From positions 4,819,001 through 4,883,000 of the forward strand of contig NZ_CP159289.1 in NCBI RefSeq assembly GCF_040448675.1: 64,000 nt of DNA. Direction: 5' to 3'. This stretch comes from Dyadobacter sp. 676. Its GTDB lineage: Bacteria > Bacteroidota > Bacteroidia > Cytophagales > Spirosomataceae. Position numbers and translations under genes: made by a program. Shown here one piece after another: positions 37,424-46,869 of this stretch; within the stretch, counting starts at the first letter, position 1; every line of letters begins with the position of its first letter. The notes beneath the pieces are model-generated. The model had not been told where the DNA came from and did not search any database. It worked only from the letters and a program-made list of their open reading frames with translations.

Positions 37424-38536
37424 TTGAAGCCACTTTACCGGACATATACTTTGGTTGTTCTGATCGGGCTAGGTATCAGTTGCCGCTACCCGGCTCCCGA
37501 GCCGGGGCCTGTCGACGGTGGCTGCGACACAACGGTCCCCAATAAGCCGGATACGGTGATTATCGATACGATCCCCGCCAAAAATCCGGATTCCCTGCTT
37601 GCCCGCACCGCGCGTTTCGGCGCCGACCGGATTTTCGACGATGCCAGCCTGGACATCAGCAAAGGCGTATTTGCGACTGCAACGGATTACCGCGGACAAA
37701 AAGTAGATCTGAACTACGAGTTTGTCGCGCCGGCGAACGATTCCCTTAAATACCGTCCGTTTGTGCTGACGGTCCATGAAGGGGCATTCCTTTTTGGTGA
37801 TTTGGGCAACGAAATGGGGAAGGCCCGCGGGCTGGCCCAAAGGGGGTACGCGGCGGCGGCGATCAATTACCGGCTCGGGTTCAACGGCGCCAGCGAACAG
37901 AATGCCTGTGGGGGCAACAGCACGGAAGCCGTGCGGGCCGTCTACCGGTCGGTGCAGGATACTTACGCGGCCATTCACTATTTCGTAGATCGTGCGGAGG
38001 AATTCGGCATCGACACCCGGCAGATCATGCTCGCAGGCAGCAGTGCGGGAGCGATCACCGTAACCGCACTCGTGTATATGAACGAGGCCGATTTCGAGGC
38101 GCTTCAACCGGGTATTACCAAAGCATTGGGCCGGCTCGACCCACAAGCCGAGAACAGCCCGTTCCGGGTGCGGGCGTTACTTACACAACTCGGGTACGGC
38201 ATATTCAGAAGCGACTATATCAATGCTTCGAATGCCATGCCGACGGTGTTTTTTCAACGGATAGGCGATAATGTGCTGCCCTATTACAGAGGGACATTTC
38301 TTTCATGCCCGACTTATCTGCCGATGGAAGGGGCAAAAATGGCGTCCGATCAATTGAAAAAATTCAAAATACCGTTCGAACTGAATTACGAAAACCTGGA
38401 AGGTCATCACCTGAGCTTTCCCGAAGAATATGTGGTGAGCCGCTATGCGCAGTTTATGAAACGGTTGTGGTCGCAGGACCCGCGGCAAATTACGAACGAC
38501 GCCTACAAGACGGTGGAAGACGTGGCGCTGCACTGA
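37424..38536 (+). CDS. Alpha/beta hydrolase (carboxylesterase-like) lipoprotein
   Basis: The protein has 370 residues with a lipoprotein signal (LVVLIGLGISC, Cys 20), so it is envelope-anchored. The mature N-terminus is Pro- and Asp-rich. The esterase domain begins near residue 85 with YRGQKVDLNYEFVAP, then PFVLTVHEGAFLFGDLGN (oxyanion-type HEGAF in place of HGGGF), AAAINYRLG and the nucleophile elbow MLAGSSAGAITVTAL. The late ENLEGHHLSFP supplies a candidate catalytic His. The substitution HEGAF for HGG is as expected for divergent relatives. The substrate is unknown. It converges with the acyltransferase, whose stop is 1-2 bases away. Confidence 0.8.
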   Translation: MKPLYRTYTLVVLIGLGISCRYPAPEPGPVDGGCDTTVPNKPDTVIIDTIPAKNPDSLLARTARFGADRIFDDASLDISKGVFATATDYRGQKVDLNYEFVAPANDSLKYRPFVLTVHEGAFLFGDLGNEMGKARGLAQRGYAAAAINYRLGFNGASEQNACGGNSTEAVRAVYRSVQDTYAAIHYFVDRAEEFGIDTRQIMLAGSSAGAITVTALVYMNEADFEALQPGITKALGRLDPQAENSPFRVRALLTQLGYGIFRSDYINASNAMPTVFFQRIGDNVLPYYRGTFLSCPTYLPMEGAKMASDQLKKFKIPFELNYENLEGHHLSFPEEYVVSRYAQFMKRLWSQDPRQITNDAYKTVEDVALH

Positions 38537-38537
38537 C

Positions 38538-39690
38538 CTAACGGCCCATATGCTCCGGCACCGCGAGTTTTTTCCCGGCATTCATCCATTGGCCGAGGTA
38601 GGAGGTAAGCCTTATTTCGAGGTATTCGTACGACAACCGTGAAGCCACGAGGGTAAGGGTCAGCGAAAGAAAGAACATCGCGGTGCCTTCGCTGTACACG
38701 GGGAACCCTATTTTCCGGAAAAGAAAACCGAGGCCAACTACAACCGGAACGTGCAGCAGATATATGGAAAACGACATATCGCCCAGCCTGACAAGCCAGG
38801 AGGGGAATTTCTGAATGCGGTGCTGGTAGTGGAAAACGAATACCGCAAAAATCGCCATAGACCCGATCCCCCATTCGAAAGGCCCGAAACCGCCGAGAAA
38901 GCCCGACAGAAACTGCCAGACCGCCAGGCAAAGAATGGCGGGAGCCATCATCCTGACGGCAAGGAACGCGCCGATGCGTTCGTGAAGCGCACGATGGTAA
39001 TACGCCAGTCCCAGAAATACGCCGCATACGAAGTTCCAAATAATCGGATTGGTGACCATGTTGAGGTAGGGAGCGCCCAGATCGGCCATTTTATCGGCCT
39101 TGAAGGTGAAAACACCGTAATAGGTAGGAATGCCCACCAGCGTAACGGCGATCATCAGGAAAAACGCATACCAGCGAAGCCTTTGGAAAAACATCGAAAC
39201 CGCTATCAGAAGGTAAAAGTAGATCTCATAATTGAGGCTCCATCCCACATTGAGCGTGGCATAGCCGTAGAAAGGCGCCGGGGTATCGGACAACGGGATG
39301 AAAAGGAGGCTTTTGACAAGTTCCGACGGCCACTCGGGACTGATCGAAAGGCGGCTTTGCAGAAAACAGTAGGCCAGGGTAACGATCGCATATACAGGCC
39401 AGATCCTGATCAGCCGTTTGAGAAAAAAGCGCAGAACGTTCCGCCCCGAAAGTACGGTATTGCGGGTGATATACACCATAATAAAACCACTGATCACAAA
39501 AAAAGAGGCTTACGCCGGCCGGCCCCGACCCGAAAATAAAGTCGGTTTCCTTCCGGAAAGTGTCACCCTCGTTCATGACGTCCTTCAGGTGATAAATCGT
39601 GACATATAATGCGGCGACGCCCCTCAAAACCTGGATGCTGTTTAATTTGGCTTCGTTGGTCGCGCGGCTAAGGCGATGTTCCTGCCCCAT
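38538..39690 (-). CDS. Acyltransferase 3 family membrane protein (frameshifted in this sequence)
   Basis: These inner-membrane enzymes O-acylate sugars or lipids. The N-terminal frame from ATG 39690 reads LNSIQVLRGVAALYVTIYHL (motif R-x-x-A-x-x-x-V-x-x-x-H) and then leaves frame after SGPAGVSLFF. The rest continues in another frame as ISGFIMVYITRN and about nine further hydrophobic helices (GWSLNYEIYFYLLIAVSMFF, LVRLGDMSFSIYLLHVPVV). Dropping one A from the seven at 39498-39504 restores VSLFFVISGFIMVYI and a 383-residue protein of normal size. The second catalytic region (NVGWSLNYEIYF) is intact. Which molecule it modifies is not visible from context. Confidence 0.85.
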
Positions 39691-39983
39691 ACCGATCAGA
39701 ATTGTAGATTGACTGTCTGTTGCTTAATGATTTGACACAGTTATTTCAGGAACCGTGTCAGGTGTTGAAAAATATCGGGTGCCTTAACGAGGGGGTATGG
39801 GTGCAGTGTCCTGATTGATAGTGCGTTGTGTGCGTACATATTACAGCCGGTTGTGTGTCTTGATCGCAATTGAAAACGAAAGATACTGAAAAGTGTTTTT
39901 CCTTCACAACAGGGGGATAGTGATAACCGGCACGCGGCATGGTTTTTTGCCTGAATCATAAATTGAAACACAAATACAGGTTT

Positions 39984-40412
39984 ATGGCACAGGAGCTTAC
40001 CGTCAGCAAAAAAATATTCATCGAAGCCCCTGTGGCAAAGGTGTGGGAGGTGTTGGTCGCGCCCAAGTACATCCGACAATGGGACGATCTTCCCGCCGAT
40101 TTCGAGGATTACTACCTGGAACATGGAAAAGTGATCGACTGGTCGGGAATGACGCGCCTTACGGTTACCGGATACGAACCCAATGAATCGCTTGTTTTCT
40201 CGCTCTACGTTTCGAAATGGGAACTGCCGCCCTCGCATTACAATATCACATACAGTTACCGGCTGACTGAGGAGGGAACGGGTACCTGGCTGGAACTGGA
40301 AATCGGAGACTTTTCGGTGCTGCCCGACGGCCGCGACTACCATGCTTCTTCGGAACAGTTTGCAAGCGCAGCGCTGGGGAAAATCAAAAATCTGTCGGAA
40401 AACAGGGTTTAA
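39984..40412 (+). CDS. SRPBCC (START-like) domain protein, AHSA1 type
   Basis: The protein has 142 residues. I start at ATG 39984 (MAQELTVSKKIFIEAPVAKVWEVLVAP); the frame is open to 39939 but the earlier part has no conserved look. KKIFIEAPVAKVWEVL is the opening of the Bet v1-like fold, followed by WDDLPADFEDYYLEHGKVIDW and ITYSYRLTEEGTGTWLELEIGDF. The fold forms a hydrophobic ligand pocket; functions range from binding to stress response. No gene-specific clue is present. The gap before it (39691-39983) has no convincing gene. Confidence 0.8.
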   Translation: MAQELTVSKKIFIEAPVAKVWEVLVAPKYIRQWDDLPADFEDYYLEHGKVIDWSGMTRLTVTGYEPNESLVFSLYVSKWELPPSHYNITYSYRLTEEGTGTWLELEIGDFSVLPDGRDYHASSEQFASAALGKIKNLSENRV

Positions 40413-40425
40413 CAGCCCGGGCGAT

Positions 40426-40433
40426 TATCTTTG
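40426..40433 (+). promoter_or_regulatory. Candidate -7 box (TATCTTTG) for the MerR gene
   Basis: TATCTTTG matches TAnnTTTG and lies 21 bases before the ATG of the MerR-family gene, a good distance for a short leader. A TTG at the usual -33 distance is lacking. Confidence 0.45.
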
Positions 40434-40453
40434 TAGTAACCGCATCGAGGACT

Positions 40454-40765
40454 ATGGAACCCAATACGAAACTATATTACGACACCAACGAAGTTGCCGA
40501 AATGGTAGGTTGCGAACCGTCGGCGCTCCGGTTCTGGGAGAAAAAATTTCCGCAGCTCAATCCCAAACGCGATTCGCGGAACCGCAGGCGCTACACCGAG
40601 CGCGATATCGAGATCATCCGGAAAATCATGCACCAGCGCGACAAGCAGGGGCGTACCATCAAGGGCACGCGCGAACAGCTGCGCCGTAAGGAGGAAGCCC
40701 AGCTGCTGATCCAGCGGCTGATGCGCGTAAGGAAGTTTTTAACAGATATTCACGAAGTGCTCTGA
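40454..40765 (+). CDS. MerR-family transcriptional regulator
   Basis: The protein has 103 residues. The winged helix-turn-helix is clear: YYDTNEVAEMVGCEPSALRFWEKKFPQLNPKRDSRNRRRYTERDIEIIRKIMHQR (about 8-62). The R-F-W-E and N-R-R-R-Y patterns are as in DNA-binding MerR proteins. After this come KQGRTIKGTREQLRRKEEAQLLIQRLMRVRKFLTDIHEVL, a helical dimerisation part. It is short for MerR proteins and lacks a visible effector domain or Cys cluster, so it may sense nothing directly. It precedes the M28 peptidase by 61 bases. Confidence 0.9.
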   Translation: MEPNTKLYYDTNEVAEMVGCEPSALRFWEKKFPQLNPKRDSRNRRRYTERDIEIIRKIMHQRDKQGRTIKGTREQLRRKEEAQLLIQRLMRVRKFLTDIHEVL

Positions 40766-40826
40766 CCGCCGGTTATTCACAACAGACATGGGGCACAGAA
40801 GCCGGAACCGGAGTGATTGTTTCAAA

Positions 40827-42050
40827 ATGAAATACCTTTTTTCAACGATATTGGCGGTTGCCTTTGTCCTGGAATCATTCGGGCAACGTTTTCAGGCCGG
40901 AGCTATTCGAAAACACATCGAATTCCTGGCTTCCGACGATCTGGAAGGGCGAGGGACGGCCAGCCTGGGGGAGATAAGGGCCGCTAATTACATTGTCGCA
41001 GCATTCAAGGCGGCGGGATTGAAACCTGCCGGTACCAGAGGCTATTTCCAGCCTTTCGAAGTTACATTCGGTATCGATGGAGAAGCACATGATCTCACAG
41101 GCAGGAACGTGGCCGGGTTTCTCGATAACGGCGCGCCGAAGACCATTGTGATCGGAGCGCATTACGACCATTTAGGCAAGGGTTTTCAGGGAAGCTCGCT
41201 ATCTCCCGACAGTAAGAACAAAATCCACAACGGGGCCGACGACAATGCCTCCGGAACCGCTGGCGTGCTGGAACTGGCCCGCTATTTTGCGGGAAATAAT
41301 GTGAAGGAAAAGCACAACTTCCTGTTTATCACATTCTCCGGTGAAGAATTGGGCCTTATTGGTTCCAAGCACTACGTAGAGAAGCCAACATTGCCTCTGA
41401 ATACTTTTTCAGCGATGATCAATATGGATATGATCGGACGGCTGGATGAGCGGAAGGGCATCATCGTTTCCGGCTGGGGCACGAGCAGCGTTTGGGGAAA
41501 GCTGATCCCGGACCTGGCTAAACGGCAGAACCTGAAATATACCGTTGACTCGTCCGGGGTAGGGGCTTCGGACCACACCTCCTTTTACCTGAAAAACATT
41601 CCGGTAGTGCAGTTCTTCACCGGCAGTCATGGGGATTACCACAAAATATCCGACGATCCTGAGAAGATCAACTACGAAGGAGAAGCGAGGATACTCGCAT
41701 TGATATCCGATTTATTGGAAAGTCTCGACAAGGAAACGGCCGATCCGGAATTTGTGACGGCCGGCAACCCGCATTCGGGTGCTACAACCAGCAATTTCAA
41801 GGTAACCCTCGGTGTAATGCCCGATTACAGCTATACGGGCGAAGGCCTGAAAATCGACGGCGTTTCAAAAGCGCGTCCTGCCGAGAAAGCGGGCATTGTG
41901 GTTGGTGACATTATTACAAAACTTGGAGGAGAGCCGATCGGGACGATCTACGATTACATGGAAATCCTGGGCAAACACGAAAAAGGCGAGACCGTCGAGG
42001 TTGAGCTCCAGCGCGGTGGCGAGACGAAGGTTGTCAAGGTGACGTTCTGA
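40827..42050 (+). CDS. Exported M28-family metallopeptidase with C-terminal PDZ domain
   Basis: The protein has 407 residues from ATG 40827 (MKYLFSTILAVAFVLESFG, a signal peptide); an earlier in-frame start at 40788 would bury this signal. The two-zinc peptidase core shows IGAHYDHLG (first His and Asp), HNGADDNASGTAGVLELAR (bridging Asp), TFSGEELGLIGSKHYV (catalytic and metal Glu), INMDMIGRL (Asp) and FTGSHGDYHKISDD (His). A PDZ-like domain at about 320-405 (TLGVMPDYSYTGEGLKIDGVSKARPAEKAGIVVGDIITKLGG) follows. It is likely an aminopeptidase in the periplasm or on the surface. Confidence 0.93.
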   Translation: MKYLFSTILAVAFVLESFGQRFQAGAIRKHIEFLASDDLEGRGTASLGEIRAANYIVAAFKAAGLKPAGTRGYFQPFEVTFGIDGEAHDLTGRNVAGFLDNGAPKTIVIGAHYDHLGKGFQGSSLSPDSKNKIHNGADDNASGTAGVLELARYFAGNNVKEKHNFLFITFSGEELGLIGSKHYVEKPTLPLNTFSAMINMDMIGRLDERKGIIVSGWGTSSVWGKLIPDLAKRQNLKYTVDSSGVGASDHTSFYLKNIPVVQFFTGSHGDYHKISDDPEKINYEGEARILALISDLLESLDKETADPEFVTAGNPHSGATTSNFKVTLGVMPDYSYTGEGLKIDGVSKARPAEKAGIVVGDIITKLGGEPIGTIYDYMEILGKHEKGETVEVELQRGGETKVVKVTF

Positions 42051-42069
42051 CCGCCGGGCATTGCAATAT

Positions 42070-42290
42070 GGTCAAGGTGTAGTCAGGTATTGTCAAGGGT
42101 TGTCAGGTGTTGTTAAGTGTAGTCAAGAATAGTCAAATGTGGTCAGGAATGGTCAGGCATTTTCATGGGTTGATTTTTCTCAAAATCGATTGTCCTTTCA
42201 CTTCCTGATTATTCTTGACTACCCCCGACTATTCTTGACTATTCCTAACTACCCCTGACAACACCTGAGCATTCTTGACTGCCGCTCACT
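42070..42290. repeat. Mirrored array of 10-bp GTCARG repeats forming a giant hairpin
   Basis: The left arm 42070-42170 holds ten consecutive 10-base units of consensus RGTCARGNRT (for example AGTCAAGAAT, GGTCAGGAAT). After a 30-base loop the right arm 42201-42290 holds nine inverted units (ATTCTTGACT, ACCCCTGACA). The strict 10-base pitch matches about one helix turn. The array fills the gap between two convergent genes and its last unit touches the stop codon of the phosphodiesterase. It may act as a strong bidirectional terminator or a mobile intergenic element. Confidence 0.85.
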
Positions 42291-42798
42291 ACGACACCGC
42301 TCCCCGTTTGCCCAGCTCGATCGCTTCCATCTGACTGATCAGCCCTTCATGAAGGTTGAAGCGCAGCAATGTGCGGAATTTGTGGAATCCTTCACGCCCC
42401 GCGGCCCCGGGATTGATGTACAGCATATTATTCAAAGTCTTGTCGCGCATTACCCGGAGGATGTGGGAATGTCCGCAGACGAAAATATCGGGTGTATTCG
42501 ATTTCAGTGTCGACATGACCTGCGGGTTGTAGCGCGGGGGAGCACCGCCTATGTGGGTAATCCAGACCCGGAATCCCTCTACCTCGAAATGCAGGTTTTC
42601 GTGTGTAAGCGCACGCACCTGGGACGTATCGATATTCCCAAAAACAATACGGGTTGGTTTGAACGCCTGTAACTGCCCGATGATCTCCACCGAGCCGATA
42701 TCTCCCGCATGCCATATTTCGTCACAATTGGCAAAATGATCGAAAACGCGTTCATCCAGGTAGCCGTGTGTGTCTGATATTACTCCGATACTTTTCAT
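42289..42798 (-). CDS. YfcE/MJ0936-type phosphodiesterase
   Basis: The protein has 169 residues from ATG 42798 (MKSIGVISDTHGYLDERV); the frame starting at 42831 adds an unlikely leader. The calcineurin-like metal motifs are ISDTHG, WHAGDIGS (GDxx), FGNID (GN), THIGG and CGHSHILRVM. This small size and pattern match YfcE-like phosphodiesterases, which hydrolyse model phosphodiesters and are often of unknown cellular role. It has no signal peptide, so it is cytoplasmic. Its 3' end abuts the giant repeat element. Confidence 0.9.
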   Translation of the reverse strand: MKSIGVISDTHGYLDERVFDHFANCDEIWHAGDIGSVEIIGQLQAFKPTRIVFGNIDTSQVRALTHENLHFEVEGFRVWITHIGGAPPRYNPQVMSTLKSNTPDIFVCGHSHILRVMRDKTLNNMLYINPGAAGREGFHKFRTLLRFNLHEGLISQMEAIELGKRGAVS

Positions 42799-43077
42799 TT
42801 CAACACTAATACAATAAAAACTAAAGGGCAAATATGGTCAATGAAATCCAGCCGGAAATAATTTAATGAAAAATTTATGGACTTTAAGTAACTTATATAT
42901 ACCAAAATCGATACTTTTACAGTTGTTGTTCTTAATAAAAGTTAAATAATTCTCAATTCCATATAAATTCAACTTTAAACTATATTTTTAGTTGTAAATT
43001 GAATGCGCATTCCCTATAATTGCAAAATTGTAATACCTCAGTTACAACCTCTACTCACATAACCTCGAAAATTAGCC

Positions 43078-45916
43078 TTGAAAAAAATCCTACTTCTGTT
43101 ATGGTTATGCCTTCCCATGCTCTCTGCGCACGCGCAGACCGGAGGGCGTTTTACGTTAAAAGGAGTGGTAGCCGACACCGCCGGGGCGGGTCTGCCCGAA
43201 GCGACCGTCATGCTGCTTACTCCCAAAGATTCTACGCTCGTCAATTTCATGCGTACTTCCAAGCAGGGCGCGTTTGAGTTCAAAGGGTTGAAAAGAGGTA
43301 GTTATCTGTTGAAAATCACCTATGTAGGTTATCTGCCGTACCAGCATACAGTGAACCCCAACGATGGCGACCTGACCGACATGGGAAGCATCAAAATGGC
43401 CTTTATGGACCAGAATCTCTATGAAGTGGTGGTCAAAGCCTTCCGGGCGCCATTGAGCATCCGGGGCGACACAATCGAGTATGACCCCAAGGCATTCAAA
43501 GTACCGCCCGGTGCGAACGTTGAGGACCTGATAAGGCGACTGCCGGGGATGCAGGTTGAGCAGGATGGAAGCATCAAAGCGCAGGGCGAAACCGTCAAAC
43601 GTGTAACGGTAGACGGTAAGCGGTTTTTCGGTGACGACACAAAGGCCGCAACCAAGAATCTTCCGGCCGAAGCGATTTCAAAAGTGCAGGTCTTTAATGA
43701 AAAGACCGAGCAGGCGCGCCTGACGGGTGTCGACGACGGTAAGCATGAGAAAACGCTCAACCTGCAACTGAAAGACAGCCACAAGAAAGGTGGTTTTGGC
43801 AAAAGTTGCCGCCGGCATCGGTACCGAAAAACGGTTGGAGGGAAAAATCAATTACAACCGGTTTAATGAAAAGAACCAGTTTTCGTTCATCGGGCTTGGA
43901 AATAATACCAACCAGGGCGGGATGTCGTGGGACGATTACCAGGACTTTAAAGGCAGCCAGTCGTTCAACTGGGGCGATGATGGCGATTTCGGGTTCAATG
44001 GTGGCATGCGGTACATTTCTTTCGGTGGCGACGACGAAGAAAGCCTGACCATCCAGGCCGGCCGGGGTGCGCAGAACAGGGGTTTTAATAAAAACTGGGC
44101 AGGTGGGGCTAACTACAACTTCGATACGAAGAAAACCAAGTTCAATACCAGCTATTATTACAACAAGAATACCCAAGATCTCGATGCCACTTCACGGCAA
44201 ACCAACTTCCTGACCAACTCCGCGTTTACGAAACTCGACACCAATGGTCGGCTGAATTCCAATCAGAACCATCGCGGGAGCGTGCGTTTCGAAAAAAGCC
44301 TGGATTCCAACAATACGCTCGTAGTGCTGTCCAACTTCCGCTTCGGTAATGGTACGGCCGATTACCGAAGCCATCAGGAGTTTTTCCGCGGCGTGCAGGA
44401 TTCGACCCAACTTTCGAATATGAGCGATATTACCAATTTCTCGGATTTTAATTCGTTCGCCATTGCCAACACGGCCATTTATCGCCTTAAATTCAAAAAG
44501 AAGGGCCGGAACTTCGCTTTGAGTGCGGGTTACAATGTGAACAATTCCGAGGGCGATGTACGGCAGAGATCAACCAACCGGTTTTTCCGTTCTTCGCAAA
44601 CCGAGCCCGACAGCGTGTTGAATATCAATCAGACCAATCATACCAAAAGTCTGCGCAATCAGCTGAAAAGCAGCGCGCTTTTTACGGAGCCGTTATCCAA
44701 GAAATTCGTGCTCGAAACATTCTATAATTTCAGTCTGAAAAGCGACGAGGTGGATCGCGACGTGTTCGACAACAACGAAGGCGGCGCAGTAAGAAACCTG
44801 AACCTCAGCCGGTATTACACCAACAATACCACTTTCCACCGCGGCGGAACATCGCTTCGCTATTCGTATAATGGATTGAACCTCCTTGGCGGGATCGGCT
44901 TGCAGCAAATCCACATGGACGGGAAGTTTGCCGTGAACCAGGAAGACCCCGCCCGTACGCGTGTCGATCGCCGGTTTACAAACTGGGTGCCCAATGTTTC
45001 CTTGAACTACAACCTGAAAAACAACCGTTATCTATACGGAGGTTATAATTTCTCCGTACAGGAGCCTAATATTCGCGATTTGCAGCCTATTGTCGATAAC
45101 AGCAATCCGCTTTATATTACCCAAGGCAATCCCAATCTGTCGCCGACGAAGAGCCATTCGTTCAATATCGGGTATAACCACTTCAATGCGACGAAGTTTA
45201 CGCAGATGTTCTTCGGTGCGTATTTCAACAAGTACAAGGACCAGATCATTTACAGCCAGACCGTCGACGAGAACCTGGTGACCCGAACCATGCCGACCAA
45301 TATCAGCGGCGGCCGGAACTTCAATATTTACGGTCATTACGGTTTCCCGATCGTGAAAACGAAAAGTAACCTGAGCATGAATGTCGGATATAACAACGGC
45401 AAGAACCTCACATTTATCAATGGCGAGCTCAACGATACGAAGAGCAACGGGTATAACGGAGGCCTGCGGCTCGATTTAACGCCTAGCGATAAGTTCACGG
45501 TTTACGCGAACGCCAACTGGAACGTTTCCGACACGCGTTATTCGCTTAGCAGTGCCCAGAACCAGAAAATCGTGAATTCGTTTTACGGTGCCGAAATGAA
45601 TTTCAAGCTGCCCAAAGACATTTATTTCAACAGCCGCTTCAACTACAACCGGTACGTGAACGACCGCTTCGGGTTTAACCAGGATATGCCGATCCTGAAC
45701 GTTTCGATTTACAAAACCATGCTGAAAAGTAAAAAGGGGGAAATCCGGCTTTCCGCATTCGACCTTTTCAACAAGAACAGGGGAATCTCGCAATCGGCTT
45801 ACCAGAACTTCGTCTCGCAGGAGCAGGTGCGCACGCTCGCGCGGTACTTTATGCTGAGCTTCGCGTATAACATGCGCGGTATGTCGCATTCGGTACGCCG
45901 GAAGGGTGGGTTTTAA
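43078..45916 (+). CDS. TonB-dependent outer-membrane receptor (frameshifted in this sequence)
   Basis: Start codon is TTG at 43078, preceding a signal peptide (MKKILLLLWLCLPMLSAHA). A carboxypeptidase-regulatory-like domain spans about 24-112 (FTLKGVVADTAGAGLPEATVML, YVGYLPYQ). A plug domain has VEDLIRRLPGMQVEQDGSIKAQGE. The frame is lost at KGGFGK, and the next frame carries the beta barrel to HSVRRKGGF. Deleting one A of the four at 43801-43804 gives GFGKVAAGIGTEKRLEGKINYNRF and a 945-residue protein of the outer-membrane beta-barrel family. It is followed 32 bases later by a GLPGLI protein, its usual partner. The cargo is unknown. Confidence 0.85.
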
Positions 45917-45948
45917 TAATCATCGATAGCAATTTATAACAGTATATA

Positions 45949-46689
45949 ATGAAAAAACTTTGGATGATATGTTTGCTGCTGAGCGGTTTGCCGGCTTTTG
46001 CGCAGCAGGAAGGCGTGGTGGTAACCTACGAAAAAGAACATTTCTGGTCGAAGATTTACGACAGGCTTACATTTCTTTCCGAGGAGGAGCGGAGCCGTAT
46101 CAAAACGACCTGGGGCAGTCGTGACGAAGGGTACAAAACCAAGGGGCAGTTGTTCGCAACCGCCGCCGAAAGTAAATACAACGATATGGAGCCCGAAGCC
46201 GACGGCGGATGGCGCGGCCGTGTGAGCGAGTTCATGGTTTACCGTAACCTGGATACGGAACGTAAAATAGAGATCGAGGAATTTGCCGGTAAGACGCTCG
46301 TGATCGACGATTCGCTCAAAGCGCCTTCCTGGAAAGTATTGAACAAAATCAAGGAGATCAACGGTTACCTGTGCATGATGGCCGTGGCCGAGGATACCGT
46401 TCGCGACGCCAAACTGACCGCTTGGTTTGCGAATGATCTGGCGTTCAACGCAGGTCCTGAGCGCTACTTCGGCTTGCCGGGTTTGATCATGGAGCTGAAC
46501 GTGAACGATGGCGAGGTTATTTTTACCGCCATCAAAGTGGAGAAAAAGCCGCTTAATGACGAGCCGAAGCCGCCAAAGAAAATAAAAGGCAAGAAAATTA
46601 CGACGGCAGACTATGACAGGATGCTGAAATCGTACATTAACGACAGCATAAAGTCGCACCGGAACCCGTATTGGAACATCCGGTACTGA
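45949..46689 (+). CDS. GLPGLI-family exported protein
   Basis: The protein has 246 residues with a signal peptide (MKKLWMICLLLSGLPAFAQ). The family motif appears as FGLPGLIMELNVNDGEV at about residue 180. Before it are VVTYEKEHFWSKIYDRLTFL and AWFANDLAFNAGPERYFG, typical of the family. GLPGLI proteins are periplasmic or surface partners encoded next to TonB-dependent receptors; the molecular role is unknown. The Lys-rich tail (KPPKKIKGKKITTADYDRMLK) is ordinary. It is very probably co-transcribed with the receptor upstream. Confidence 0.87.
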   Translation: MKKLWMICLLLSGLPAFAQQEGVVVTYEKEHFWSKIYDRLTFLSEEERSRIKTTWGSRDEGYKTKGQLFATAAESKYNDMEPEADGGWRGRVSEFMVYRNLDTERKIEIEEFAGKTLVIDDSLKAPSWKVLNKIKEINGYLCMMAVAEDTVRDAKLTAWFANDLAFNAGPERYFGLPGLIMELNVNDGEVIFTAIKVEKKPLNDEPKPPKKIKGKKITTADYDRMLKSYINDSIKSHRNPYWNIRY

Positions 46690-46750
46690 AACTTGTTTGC
46701 TTTCAAGGAAAAAGGGACGTGTGTCGTTACGACATTCTTTCCTTTTTTTG

Positions 46751-46758
46751 TACTTTTG
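46751..46758 (+). promoter_or_regulatory. Candidate -7 box (TACTTTTG) for the OmpA-like lipoprotein
   Basis: TACTTTTG fits TAnnTTTG and lies 111 bases before the ATG at 46870. No clear TTG -33 element is found about 20 bases upstream. The intervening AT-rich leader holds no other gene. Confidence 0.4.
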
Positions 46759-46869
46759 CGTTTTAAAAGCACCCTTGGCTCTGGCTCGATTATTGATAAC
46801 GATCAGTGTAGTGGTACCAAATCATTTACTTAACAGTGTTTATCTATTATTAACAACCCTAAGACGATT

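Noticed and set aside
39741..40343. Minus-strand 200-codon frame near the SRPBCC gene
   Set aside because: It overlaps the clear SRPBCC gene on the opposite strand, and its protein has no conserved pattern.
42070..42290. CRISPR array
   Set aside because: Units are 10 bases with no spacers, and the array is mirrored; CRISPR repeats are 24-40 bases in one direction with unique spacers. No cas genes are present.
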